Below are positions 38,459-48,395 of a DNA stretch of 58,221 nt, in pieces. The stretch is taken from contig JAIETO010000113.1 in assembly GCA_019745005.1 (NCBI GenBank), positions 1-58,221 of the forward strand, given 5' to 3'. The position numbers and the translations under genes were made by a program. The notes under the pieces were generated by a model, which was not told where the DNA came from, did no database searches, and saw only the letters and a list, made by a program, of their open reading frames with translations. Source of the stretch: Burkholderiaceae bacterium. GTDB taxonomy: Bacteria; Pseudomonadota; Gammaproteobacteria; Burkholderiales; Burkholderiaceae_D. Positions within the stretch are counted from its first letter, which is position 1. Every line of letters starts with the position of its first letter.

Positions 38459-39509
38459 TCGTCGAACTAAAACCGCGCGCATCTTGCTGGTCGATGACAA
38501 TCGCGTCAATCGGCTTTTGTTAGGCCGCAATGTCGAACTATTAGGTCATCGTGTCGACATGGTGGAGAATGGATTACGCGCACTCGACGCTTTACGAAGC
38601 GGGAATTTTGATCTCATGCTAATGGATATCGAAATGCCTGAATTAAACGGCTTCGAATTGCTGGAACACTTGCGCAGCGACCCAAGCCAACGCGATATAC
38701 CGGTGATTGTGACCTCTGGCCTTGAAGGCATCGCAAACGTGATCCGCTGCATTGAGCTTGGTGCTGACGACTACTTGCATAAGCCCGTGAATCCTGTGTT
38801 ACTTCGAGCAAGAATCAATTCCAGTCTTGAAAAAAAGCGGCTGCGTGACGAGCAGCGTGAACTAATCCGACGCTTTGCGACGCACGAAGTGGCTCAGGAG
38901 CTGGAAATATCAGGTTTTGAACTGGGCGGCCGCCAAATCTACGCAACAGTGATGTTTGTTGACATCCGCGGATTTACGACGATCGCGGAGTCTCAACCAC
39001 CTGAAGAAGTCATCGAAATGCTCAACACCTACTACACACTTATGTTCGCGGCAGTAAGCGAACACGGGGGAGTGATCAATCAAATGATAGGTGACGGATT
39101 GATGGCGGTATTTGGCGCACCCGTTCCCATGGAAAACCATGTCAACTGCGCCGCATCAGCCGCGCAAGAAATGATCGCAATGGCTGAACAATTCAGTCAA
39201 GAACAAGTCACATCCGGGAAACCCGCCATTCAGATCGGTATTGGTATCGCCACTGGGAAGATGGCCGCTGGTTATACTGGCACCAAAACTCGCGCAACAT
39301 ATACGTGTATCGGCGACACTGTTAATTTAGCCGCGCGATTGGAAGCACACACGAAAGCCACTGATTTCGACATTCTGCTTGATGGCGTGGCAAAAAGTGA
39401 ACTGGGCTCTGGCTTTCAAACCGAAGCGCTTGGAAAAGTGCAATTTAAAGGCAAGACCAGCTTAACCGATGTCTATGGATTATTACCGCCGAACGGAATT
39501 ACCGTCTAG
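38451..39509 (+). CDS. Response regulator with class III adenylate/guanylate cyclase output domain
   Basis: REC (ILLVDDNRVNRLLLGRN..LMDIEMPELNG) + cyclase (TVMFVDIRGFTTIAES; INQMIGDGLMAVFGAP; YTCIGDTVNLAARLE); overlaps Hpt gene by 8 nt. Confidence 0.95.
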   Translation: MRDRRTKTARILLVDDNRVNRLLLGRNVELLGHRVDMVENGLRALDALRSGNFDLMLMDIEMPELNGFELLEHLRSDPSQRDIPVIVTSGLEGIANVIRCIELGADDYLHKPVNPVLLRARINSSLEKKRLRDEQRELIRRFATHEVAQELEISGFELGGRQIYATVMFVDIRGFTTIAESQPPEEVIEMLNTYYTLMFAAVSEHGGVINQMIGDGLMAVFGAPVPMENHVNCAASAAQEMIAMAEQFSQEQVTSGKPAIQIGIGIATGKMAAGYTGTKTRATYTCIGDTVNLAARLEAHTKATDFDILLDGVAKSELGSGFQTEALGKVQFKGKTSLTDVYGLLPPNGITV

Positions 39510-39528
39510 CAGAGGACTTTTCCGTAGA

Positions 39529-41433
39529 TCAATACAACTTTGCCGACATCACGCCGCGTAACGAATTGCACAAAATAATTTCATCCGCTGTGCGCAAATC
39601 TTCCAAACGTAACTGTTTTTCCTTGGCGCGATAACGCGCGTCGCTAAGTACTAGTGCTCTCATCACCCCTGGCAATACGCCATCGCTCAGCGGCGGCGTG
39701 AACCACTTCGCGCCTTGGCGTAAAAACACATTACTGCGCCCGCCTTCGGTCAAACAACCGTTTGAATTAAAAAACAGCATGTCGAAAGCGCCCTGCTGTT
39801 CTGCCGTTTGCCAACCCGCATCGTATTGTTCGCGGTAGCTGATTTTATGCGCCAACAGCAGTGGTTCGGTCAGGCAAGGTGCTGCACTGATGAGTACTTT
39901 GACGGGAGTCGATAGCGGCTTAAGCTCGGCGCTTTGTAGATCAAATTCGCCGTTGGGGCGCAAGCTCAAACGCAAGCGCCATTGCGTATTTTCGGCGAGC
40001 TTGGCGCAAAATTTATCTAGCGCGTTTTGTACCGCGTTGACGTCGAAGCGAAAACCAAAATACTGCGCGGAATTTTGCAAACGGGCTAAATGCTGTACGC
40101 GGTGCTGGCAACCAAAATGAGTTGCTCGCATGGTTTCAAACAAATCAAACGGCGCTTCAAGCGAGGTGAGAAAGCGCGCTTTCAATTGGCATTCGGCGTA
40201 CTCTTCTGCGGCAATGCTATCAAACACAATGCCAGCACCAACGCCCATCACGCCGGTGCGCTTGGTTAGAGCGCTAGCATCATTAGGCGCGGCAAGCTGC
40301 AAGGTTCGTATTGGCACCGACAAACAAAAATCGCCCACTTCTTGAGTGGGCTCGGGCGGTGCGAACCAGCCTATCGCGCCCGTGTAAATGCCCCGCGGCG
40401 CACTTTCTAGCGTTTGAATTATCTGCATCGTGCGATGTTTTGGTGCGCCGGTAATTGACCCACATGGAAACAAGGCGCGCATGATTTGCCCCAAATTCAG
40501 TTCAGGGCGCAAGGTCGCTTCAATGGTCGAGGTCATTTGCAAGACGCTTGAAAAACGCTGCACCGAAAATAGCGCGGGCACTTGCACCGACCCAGTGACA
40601 GCAATGCGGCCTAAATCATTGCGCAGCAGATCGACGATCATCAAATTCTCCGCACGATTTTTCGCGTCTGTCGCAAGCTGATCCGCTCGACGCTGGTCTT
40701 CCTGCCTGTCACCGCTGGCGGCGGCTGTGCCTTTCATGGGGCGGGTGATCAGCCGCCCGGCGCGATGTTGCACAAACAGTTCGGGCGAAAAAGACAGCAC
40801 GGCTCGTCCATCGGGCAATTGAATCAGCGCGCCATAGGGCACGGGCTGGCGTTCGCGCAGACGCGCATACAACGCCAATGCAGAGCCAAATACATCAAAC
40901 TTCAATCTGTAGGTGAAATTGACTTGATACGTGTCGCCTGCCGCAATCAAAGCGTGAATTTTTTCTAATGCTGCGTTGAATTCAAGCGCGGCTATATTGC
41001 TTTGCATGCCAGCAATGCCGGCCGGCGCAACGCTGTTTGAATACCCATCAAGCGCCTGAGAATGTTGCACCAACCAAGCTTTTACTTGCTCACGATTGAG
41101 ATGATGCCGCGTATCAAAAATAAGCACTTGCGACGGCATAAACCCGGCTTGCGACGCCGCCTCATCTCCCTGCGCAAGCGTAATACCATGAAGCTGTGCG
41201 CCTGTTTCATAGGACAGCATGGCCACAGCGTAACGACCTGCGGAGAGTGCTTGCTGCGTGCGTGCAAACATTGCGTCCCACTCGTCGGCATCGCGGCATA
41301 TGAGTACCTCACGCAAATCAGTAAAGAGTTGCGAATTAGGCGTCGTACTCAGTGCATCGTCGAGCAAAACAAAACATGCTTGCGCGTTGGGCAAGCTTGA
41401 AACGACTGGTGACAGAGAAGAAGTTGAATCCAC
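39529..41433 (-). CDS. Bifunctional aminodeoxychorismate synthase component I / aminodeoxychorismate lyase (PabB-PabC fusion)
   Basis: Chorismate-binding domain (MKGTAAASGDRQEDQRRADQLATDAKNRAENLMIVDLLRNDLGRI; FPCGSITGAPKHRTMQII) fused to class IV aminotransferase-like C-terminus. Confidence 0.93.
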   Translation of the reverse strand: MDSTSSLSPVVSSLPNAQACFVLLDDALSTTPNSQLFTDLREVLICRDADEWDAMFARTQQALSAGRYAVAMLSYETGAQLHGITLAQGDEAASQAGFMPSQVLIFDTRHHLNREQVKAWLVQHSQALDGYSNSVAPAGIAGMQSNIAALEFNAALEKIHALIAAGDTYQVNFTYRLKFDVFGSALALYARLRERQPVPYGALIQLPDGRAVLSFSPELFVQHRAGRLITRPMKGTAAASGDRQEDQRRADQLATDAKNRAENLMIVDLLRNDLGRIAVTGSVQVPALFSVQRFSSVLQMTSTIEATLRPELNLGQIMRALFPCGSITGAPKHRTMQIIQTLESAPRGIYTGAIGWFAPPEPTQEVGDFCLSVPIRTLQLAAPNDASALTKRTGVMGVGAGIVFDSIAAEEYAECQLKARFLTSLEAPFDLFETMRATHFGCQHRVQHLARLQNSAQYFGFRFDVNAVQNALDKFCAKLAENTQWRLRLSLRPNGEFDLQSAELKPLSTPVKVLISAAPCLTEPLLLAHKISYREQYDAGWQTAEQQGAFDMLFFNSNGCLTEGGRSNVFLRQGAKWFTPPLSDGVLPGVMRALVLSDARYRAKEKQLRLEDLRTADEIILCNSLRGVMSAKLY

Positions 41434-41885
41434 GTTGAAGTGATGGCAATGAAAGTCTGCAAGTTTACTCGTTCAAGGATGGGCATGTTTCGGCATCGAA
41501 ATTTCTAGCATTTCAGCATGTGCTTTTAAGGCGACTTTCTTGCTAAGCTTTGCACTATCTGCATCTATTTCCTGATAGAAAAAAACATTGGATGTTTTTA
41601 TATACTCCCTTGTTTTTGAATTTTTTATTCATGTTTGCGCTTGAAGAAAAACAGTTATGTGAATTTACTCCCACTTGTATGCCGATCTCTCCATTAGACA
41701 CGCAGGCTTTTGCCACACCTTTTCCTTGCCATAAAAGTTTTCTTCAAACAATCGAAAATGCGGAGTAGTATTATCCGCTGTGCTCAAAAAATCAGTGCCG
41801 TTCCTGCCGTGATTTTTGTCCAAATTTGGTTTCAACGCTCGCTAAAAAAGCCAGACCGTGCTTGCCGTAGCGATACGAATAGAGG

Positions 41886-43613
41886 GTGCCTCCTTTGTTG
41901 CAAGCTGACCATCTTTTTCGCCACTCGCCCATCGGTATAGCGGCAATCCGCTTTGATGGCATCGTGCGAGACGCCAACGCGGCGTATTGTGCTTTGTATG
42001 GCGTAAGCGCGGACGCTGTGCTCAATCATCCCTTCACCGATGTATTGCCAATCGAGTTGCGTGAGCAAGCGATGCAAGATCATCTGCGCTTTATTCAAAA
42101 CGGTGGCGAGCAAGAATGCGAATGTGAAATAAAGCGCTCAGATGGCAGCGTTTTGCACGTGCAAATCAAATCAACCCGCGTACGTTGTGCTGAAGGTCAC
42201 CATTGGCGCATTGCCTATGTGACCGATATAACTACTAGGCGAAAAATGGAACACGATTTGGAGCTATCGCGTGCGTTTTCCCAATCGATTTTGGATGGGC
42301 TGCGCTCGCATATTTGTGTACTTGATGAACAAGGCAAGATACTCACAGTAAATCAAGCGTGGCGCGATTATGCCAACGCCAACCAAGGACGTCGCGAAAA
42401 CACTGAAGAAGGCACGAATTACCTCAATGTGTGCAAACGTGCGACAGAGACTGCGCAGACTATTTCGAAGAATAATGAAGCGCAGCATGCCGCCAATTTC
42501 CACGATTTACTGCGCGAATTAATCACCAACAAGCGGCAATATGGAGAATTCGAATATCCCTGCCATTCGCCAAAAGAACGGCGCTGGTTTCTTGCGCGTG
42601 CGGCACGTATGCGTGACACCAATCCACCTCGCATCGTCGTTGCCCATGATGACGTGACAGAGATCAAATTAGCACAAGAAAAACTCGAAACCACCCTGCA
42701 TTTCACACGCGACCTGATCAACGCGATGCAAGACGGGTTCTTGGTGCTTGACGAGCACAAATGCATCATCGATGCGAACCCTGCCTTTTGCTGTATGACA
42801 GGTTATACACGAGAAGAATTGCTAGGAAGTTGTGCACCATTCGCATTCTGGCCACCCGACGAAGTCGAACAAATACAAAGGGAGATGGCGGAACCTAGTG
42901 GCGGGGATATTAAGAATCTTGAGCATAATTTCATGCACAAAAGCGGGCGCCGCTTTCCTGCAATTGTTACCGCTTCTGTGATTCGCGACAATTGCGGCAA
43001 AGCGATTAGCTATATCAACACTGTAAAAGATATTGACGAACGCAAACGCGTGGAAGAGCGTGTGCATCAAATGGCGTTTTACGATTCGCTTACCAACTTA
43101 CCCAATCGCCGACTCCTCACCGATCGCTTAAATCAAACGCTGCTGGCCAGTAAAGAGTCGGGCAAATACGGTGCATTGTTGATGCTCGATTTGGATAATT
43201 TCAAACCTTTGAACGATGTCCATGGACACCACGTGGGTGATCTGTTACTGGTTGAAGTGGGCTTGCGCTTACAAGAGTGTGTGCGCGATTTGGATACTGT
43301 GGCACGCTTAGGCGGTGATGAATTCGTCATCATCATTCGTGAGCTGTTTACGGATTTCGCGGAGTCGTTTCAGCAAGCAGAACTGATTGCAGAAAAAATC
43401 CGCACATCCATTGCAGAACCTTACCGCTTAGTGCTCACCAGCACGCGGGGCAACAGTATTATCGAACACGAATGTACCACCAGCATCGGCGTCACATTTT
43501 TCGTCAACGGGATTGGCAACCAATTCGAGATTTTGCGCCATGCCGACCATGCCATGTACAGAGCCAAGCAAGACGGGCGTAATTTGGTGCGCATTTATGA
43601 GATCGATGACTAA
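41886..43613 (+). CDS. PAS-domain diguanylate cyclase (GGDEF)
   Basis: Multiple PAS repeats; YDSLTNLPNRRLLTDRLNQTL; RDLDTVARLGGDEFVII (I-site RxxD plus GGDEF); GTG start. Confidence 0.93.
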   Translation: MPPLLQADHLFRHSPIGIAAIRFDGIVRDANAAYCALYGVSADAVLNHPFTDVLPIELREQAMQDHLRFIQNGGEQECECEIKRSDGSVLHVQIKSTRVRCAEGHHWRIAYVTDITTRRKMEHDLELSRAFSQSILDGLRSHICVLDEQGKILTVNQAWRDYANANQGRRENTEEGTNYLNVCKRATETAQTISKNNEAQHAANFHDLLRELITNKRQYGEFEYPCHSPKERRWFLARAARMRDTNPPRIVVAHDDVTEIKLAQEKLETTLHFTRDLINAMQDGFLVLDEHKCIIDANPAFCCMTGYTREELLGSCAPFAFWPPDEVEQIQREMAEPSGGDIKNLEHNFMHKSGRRFPAIVTASVIRDNCGKAISYINTVKDIDERKRVEERVHQMAFYDSLTNLPNRRLLTDRLNQTLLASKESGKYGALLMLDLDNFKPLNDVHGHHVGDLLLVEVGLRLQECVRDLDTVARLGGDEFVIIIRELFTDFAESFQQAELIAEKIRTSIAEPYRLVLTSTRGNSIIEHECTTSIGVTFFVNGIGNQFEILRHADHAMYRAKQDGRNLVRIYEIDD

Positions 43614-43707
43614 GGAAGCGCTGATTAAGTTACTGTTGACCAGTTGACTAGTGCGCTTCTCTATCCAATCTTCAACCGCTCGCTGTACTTACTCTGAGCT
43701 TTCCTAA
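43612..43707 (-). repeat. Dispersed repeat family R1, copy with GGAAGCGCTGATTAAGTTACTG arm
   Basis: Reverse complement contains ACAGCGAGCGGTTGAAGATTGGATAGAGAAGCGCACTAGTC; left end overlaps the GGDEF gene stop codon. Confidence 0.75.
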
Positions 43708-43717
43708 TCCTGTCAGG

Positions 43718-45118
43718 CTACACAAACCCTAAATTTCGCGCGCTCACATTGTAATTCTTTAAGTTTGGCAAAAGACTTAAGAGATCAGAATCCGACACCC
43801 CCATCCAGCGCCCCAAAGTTGCCGCATATTGATCGACCGAAGTAGTGGGTAAAAGACGGCCTTGCCCCACATCGTCAGGGCCATTATTTGCTACGACGGG
43901 TGCTGTGCCGTAAAACCGTTGCCCTTTAACTGCACCGCCTAACATGAAGTGCATGCTGCCCCAGCCATGGTCTGAGCCATCATTATTGCCACTCAAGGTG
44001 CGTCCAAAATCTGATGCTGTGAATGTTGTCACTTGGTTCGCCACGCCTAGTTCCACCGTTGCGTTGTAAAACGCTGTCATTGCATCCGCTACCGTGGTCA
44101 GCAAAACGGGGTGATCGGTCAACAGGCCATCATGCGTATCAAAACCCCCAAGCGCTACAAAAAACACTTGCCGCTTAGCGCCAATTTGATCGGCTGTAGA
44201 AATCATACGGGCAACTATTTTTAGCTGATCAGCCAAATTATTATCGGCGGGGAAAACTGTATTGATGGTTGGGCCGCCTGCCAAGGCTGCAGTGAGTGTT
44301 ACGTCGGCATCAATCGAGCGCTTGCTGATGCGGTTGTATTCATTTTCAAACAAGTGGGTACGCTGTTGCGTCACTAGGTTGCGTAAAGCGTCAGAACACG
44401 CCGTCGAGCCAAATAAGGGATTTTTTAACCCAGCGAGCGGCACCGAACCTTTGGTAGACACTTGATATTGCACCGCCGTTTTACCTGCCAAATACACTGC
44501 ATTACCTGCCACGTTCACGCAAGTGAAGGTCGCATTGCCATTACCTGATTCAAACAAATCACCCATGCGGCCACCCCAACCTGAGGTCGCACCTTCCGGC
44601 GTAGAGGATTGCCATACCGATTGCTGATCATTATGTGAAAAAAGTTTGGGGGGCAACGGTGCCGTTTTGCTGGTGTACTGTTGCTTGGTAATCGGTTGTA
44701 CCAAGGTGCCCACATTTAACAAAATCCCCATCTTCCCCGCATTAAACATCGGTAGCAGGGGTGCTAACTCGGGCGCTAATGCATATTGGTGCGCCACGCC
44801 TTGCACATCTATCGGGGTGACCGTCGGTGTCAAAATCGTCGCACTCAATTCATTACGTGCGTAGGCCAAAGAAGGACGTTGCAGTTGATAGGCGTTGTAG
44901 TTACTGGTGTCGTAGGGCACCAAGGTATTGCCATAATCATTGCCGCCATACATAAATACACACACGATGGCTTTGTAATCGGTGGCAGTTGAAGCGGACG
45001 CTTCCGCCAAGGCCGCCAGATTAAGTGCCCATGGTGCGGCAACGCCAGCCACGGAGAGTGCCGATGCGCGCTGCAAAAATGCACGCCGCGAAGCATTCGT
45101 CGATGAATTATTTTTCAT
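43718..45118 (-). CDS. DUF1501 domain-containing protein, Tat-type signal
   Basis: SRRAFLQRASALSVAGVAAPWALN; VCVFMYGGNDYGNTLVPYD; FFVALGGFDTHDGLLTDHPVLL; SDFGRTLSGNNDGSDHGWGSMHFMLGG. Confidence 0.95.
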   Translation of the reverse strand: MKNNSSTNASRRAFLQRASALSVAGVAAPWALNLAALAEASASTATDYKAIVCVFMYGGNDYGNTLVPYDTSNYNAYQLQRPSLAYARNELSATILTPTVTPIDVQGVAHQYALAPELAPLLPMFNAGKMGILLNVGTLVQPITKQQYTSKTAPLPPKLFSHNDQQSVWQSSTPEGATSGWGGRMGDLFESGNGNATFTCVNVAGNAVYLAGKTAVQYQVSTKGSVPLAGLKNPLFGSTACSDALRNLVTQQRTHLFENEYNRISKRSIDADVTLTAALAGGPTINTVFPADNNLADQLKIVARMISTADQIGAKRQVFFVALGGFDTHDGLLTDHPVLLTTVADAMTAFYNATVELGVANQVTTFTASDFGRTLSGNNDGSDHGWGSMHFMLGGAVKGQRFYGTAPVVANNGPDDVGQGRLLPTTSVDQYAATLGRWMGVSDSDLLSLLPNLKNYNVSARNLGFV

Positions 45119-45128
45119 TTCTTTTTCC

Positions 45129-46877
45129 TTATTTTAAGACGATGAATTCCGGCGCGGCGAGCACCAAAGTCAAGGCGGCGTAAATGCGTTTTAGTCGATT
45201 TGCCTCTGTGCCTGAAGGCATTGTGCCAACTGCATTGCGCAAATTTGTGAGTGTTGCGAAGCTGAGCTGACCAGCGGCCAATACGGTATTAAGTTCATCC
45301 AACAAGCTCGCTGCATCGTCTGCCAGCGGTAGTAAAGTGCTGTAATTGCCAATCACATCGTTTATGCCGCTCACGCGACTCACGGCTGCTTGCATATAAT
45401 TTACATAACCCACCACCGACGATTCGTTCGTAATTTGAAATTCCGGCGCCGTGAGATTCGCGCTACCGATACTGCTGTTTGGCGGCACATAGCCAGGGCG
45501 GAAAAAATTGAACACTGTCGGTGAACGCAAAGGACTTTGCCCTAAGCGCGTGGCAGGATCGCTGGTGTCGCCTAACTGCCAAGTGTCGCTACTCGAATTC
45601 GCATTGAAAGCACGCGCCCAAGCCAAAAACCGCAACATGGGTTCGCGTACTTTGCCAAACTTTGGATTGGTCAAATTGGCGGCACTACGGGCTTCATCGT
45701 CTAACAAGATCGCCCTAACGACGGCTTTCAAGTTACCTTTTACGCCCTTGCCATCATTGTTAAACACCGTGGCGATTCGTGCCACATACGCGGGCGAGGG
45801 ATTGCTCGTGACTAAGCGCTGTATCAATTGGCTGCTGATAAATGGCGCGACGTTCGGGTGAGCGTAAATAATATCCAATGCCGCTTTGAGGGCATCGGTA
45901 CCACTCAAGCCCGCGGGAACCGTGCTGCCAAGGAAGGTGGATGCGCCCGTTTCATGTCGGCTAGGAACTTGCACCAAACTGCGCCGAATAAAATCTGGCG
46001 TCTTACCAAGCTCTGCGCGCAGATCAAAATCCCAACCAGTAAAGATGCGCGCTAAGCCAGTGATGTCATCCAGTCCGTAGGTCTCGACAGGTTCGCCATT
46101 AACCAAGCTTGCTGTTCCATCCAAGTTAAGTTTTAACAGGCCAATTGAAAATAGCTGCATGATCTCGCGAGCGTAGTTTTCATCGGGTAGTGCGCCAGTG
46201 ATGGGGTTGTATTTTGTGTTTCCTAAAAAAGTCAGGTATTCGCCCATCGCAGGGCTGGTTGATACCAATTCCAACAAATTTCGATAATTGCCAAAGCAGT
46301 TGGCCTCTAATAAATCCAAATATCCAGCGCCAGCAAATGCCCTCCATCCACCGCCAACCAATCCGTTAATTGACACCACAAGTATTTCTGACAGCGCCAA
46401 GGTAAGCCGTTGGCGCAGCGTGTCAGGCGAGATAATCAGTTTGCGCCAGGTGGTCGAATCAAAGCCGGCTTGTGAATTACGGAAGGTGGAGGCGTCATAA
46501 CCGTTTGCAAGCAACCAATCCCAACGTGTACCTGAAGCTGGCATGGCAAACTGCGCGTCTAGCCAGCCTGCGTAGCCTAAGCGTTGCACATTGGCGATTT
46601 CACTCCTCGGTGCGCCCATCGCCGCTTGAAATAAAAAACGCGCCGCTTCGTTGGCGCTAATTGCGGTCGGCGGTGGTGTGGGGGTGGGCGTGGGAGCCGG
46701 AATGCCGGGCAAGGCAGGTAAGCTACCAGCGCCGCCGCAGGCTGTCAGCGATGCCAAGGCAGCAACGCTCACGCCCAATTTGGCATGGTCGACTACTTGA
46801 CTGGCGACATCGCTTGCGTCTGATATGGCAGCGCCCTCAGCGATTTCTTGGTGACCTTCAACGATATTGTCGTACAT
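45129..46877 (-). CDS. DUF1800 family protein
   Basis: EAARFLFQAAMGAPRSEIANVQRLGYAGWLDAQF; LPDENYAREIMQLFSIGLLKLNLDG; PTVFNFFRPGYVPPNS. Start MYDNIVEG chosen; ORF track starts 46901. Confidence 0.93.
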   Translation of the reverse strand: MYDNIVEGHQEIAEGAAISDASDVASQVVDHAKLGVSVAALASLTACGGAGSLPALPGIPAPTPTPTPPPTAISANEAARFLFQAAMGAPRSEIANVQRLGYAGWLDAQFAMPASGTRWDWLLANGYDASTFRNSQAGFDSTTWRKLIISPDTLRQRLTLALSEILVVSINGLVGGGWRAFAGAGYLDLLEANCFGNYRNLLELVSTSPAMGEYLTFLGNTKYNPITGALPDENYAREIMQLFSIGLLKLNLDGTASLVNGEPVETYGLDDITGLARIFTGWDFDLRAELGKTPDFIRRSLVQVPSRHETGASTFLGSTVPAGLSGTDALKAALDIIYAHPNVAPFISSQLIQRLVTSNPSPAYVARIATVFNNDGKGVKGNLKAVVRAILLDDEARSAANLTNPKFGKVREPMLRFLAWARAFNANSSSDTWQLGDTSDPATRLGQSPLRSPTVFNFFRPGYVPPNSSIGSANLTAPEFQITNESSVVGYVNYMQAAVSRVSGINDVIGNYSTLLPLADDAASLLDELNTVLAAGQLSFATLTNLRNAVGTMPSGTEANRLKRIYAALTLVLAAPEFIVLK

Positions 46878-47372
46878 GGCGAACTTTCTCAAAATGCGCA
46901 AATCAAAAATGCTGGTTGTTCGGCTAGATGCTAGTTAGGCTTGTTAGCGCCGCGTCGTGCACGCTTGGCTTGCGTTAGGCGATAAATTTCTGCGACGTCG
47001 ATGAACACAGCGTAGCGCATGCGAAATGATTTGCCCATGAACGTTTTGTAAGGACTTGTCAACATTGTCAGGAAGTGTTGATTTCTGTAAGCAAAAGCCT
47101 GCGCTTATCGACTGCAATTAAGGTGCTGGCTGCGCGCGCCTCGGCGAAATTCGTCCAAAATGGACGCTTGATGCCAGAAAATGTTTTAACTTCGTTACAT
47201 TTCTTTTCTTTACGAAACACACACGATGCGCAATCTGCAACAAGACGGGCGACCCTCGGGTATGTTTCAAGAATGACAAACCACGCCGCCCGAGCAATGC
47301 TTTGTTACAGGCAATTTGCGCAGATTAGGGTATCCTTCCGCCTTCGGAGTTCAGCAAAATTAGTTCCTGCCA

Positions 47373-48230
47373 ATGAAGTTGTACATAGAGTCAAATAAAT
47401 ACGAGCAAATCGAGCCGGGTGAAGTGCATCTTCACATCAAATTCCGCCCAGCCAATATGGTTGGTGTGGTGCTTATGCTTTTATTGCACGGGCTATTGCT
47501 GTACTACTTGCTGCACCTCAAACACGAGAAAACAAAACAGGGCGACGTAGAGCAGCCGCAGAGCCCCATCGTCTTATTGTTTGAGAAGAAAGTCGCAGAA
47601 ACCAAGGCGAGTAAGCCCGAAACAAAGAAAAGCGAGCCGCCGCCTAAATCCATTACCCAGCCTCTCGCCAAAGAAAGAAAAACGGCACCGCCCGTTATTC
47701 TTACCGACGAGCGCCGTGACCTCCCCCCGCCACCCGTTGAACCCGCACCACCGGAGTTAGACATGACGGCCATGATCAATGCGGCGCGTGAGAAACGTAG
47801 GTTAGCCGAGGCGGCCGCTGCGCAAGAAAACCAAACTGCGCAGCAGGGCAATCGAGGCTTAAGCGCGCAAGAGGCGGCAGAAGCCAATGTCAAACGCAGC
47901 TTGCAACTGGCCAGTGGTCGTGCTGGTACCAACGGTGTGTTCACCATCCTGAGCAAGAGCACCAGAACAGGAAGCTTCGCGTTTCGCGGCTGGACACCGG
48001 GCGCGGGAAATAGTTGGCGGCAGGTGATTGAAGTCGATGCAGGTCTGGGTGGCGACGTCGAGCTCGCATTGGTGCGCCGCATGATCGAGCTCATACGCAC
48101 GCATTACACGGGCGATTTCAGTTGGGAATCGCGCCGACTGGGGCGGGTCGTCAACCTTTCGGCTCGACCCAAAGACACGGCCGAGCTGGAAAACTTCATG
48201 ATGAAAGAGTTTTTCGGAGGAAACGGCTAG
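47373..48230 (+). CDS. Hypothetical membrane-anchored protein with Pro/Lys-rich linker (TonB-like architecture)
   Basis: N-terminal MVGVVLMLLLHGLLLYYLLHL TM, linker SKPETKKSEPPPKSITQPL..., C-terminal domain FAFRGWTPGAGNSWRQVIEVDAGLGGDVELALVRRMIELIRTHYTGDFSWESRRL. Confidence 0.7.
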   Translation: MKLYIESNKYEQIEPGEVHLHIKFRPANMVGVVLMLLLHGLLLYYLLHLKHEKTKQGDVEQPQSPIVLLFEKKVAETKASKPETKKSEPPPKSITQPLAKERKTAPPVILTDERRDLPPPPVEPAPPELDMTAMINAAREKRRLAEAAAAQENQTAQQGNRGLSAQEAAEANVKRSLQLASGRAGTNGVFTILSKSTRTGSFAFRGWTPGAGNSWRQVIEVDAGLGGDVELALVRRMIELIRTHYTGDFSWESRRLGRVVNLSARPKDTAELENFMMKEFFGGNG

Positions 48231-48241
48231 CTTTTCAAGCT

Positions 48242-48343
48242 TAGGACTTACACAAAATAGTTCTAGCTAGGCACGCTGCAACAGGTGGCACTTCTGTACG
48301 ATCAGGCAGTACAAGAACCCTGGGACAATTTTACGCAAGTCTC
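48242..48343. repeat. Dispersed palindromic repeat family R2 (TAGGACTTACACAAAATAG ... ACAATTTTACGCAAGTCTC)
   Basis: Arms match R2 copies at 28885 and 51662; internal GTAC-AGGCAGTAC pairing. Confidence 0.7.
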
Positions 48344-48395
48344 AAAGATTTGATCGGTTATCATGGCGTCCACATGCATTCCCAAGGAAAACGAC

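Noticed and set aside
41550-41768. 72-aa ORF before the GGDEF gene
   Set aside because: TTG start, no clear ribosome-binding site, no family; a shorter ATG form (45 aa) is possible but unsupported.
47504-48100. 198-aa minus-strand ORF
   Set aside because: Antisense to the plus-strand TM/Pro-rich protein, which has more protein-like composition and a plausible N-terminal TM.
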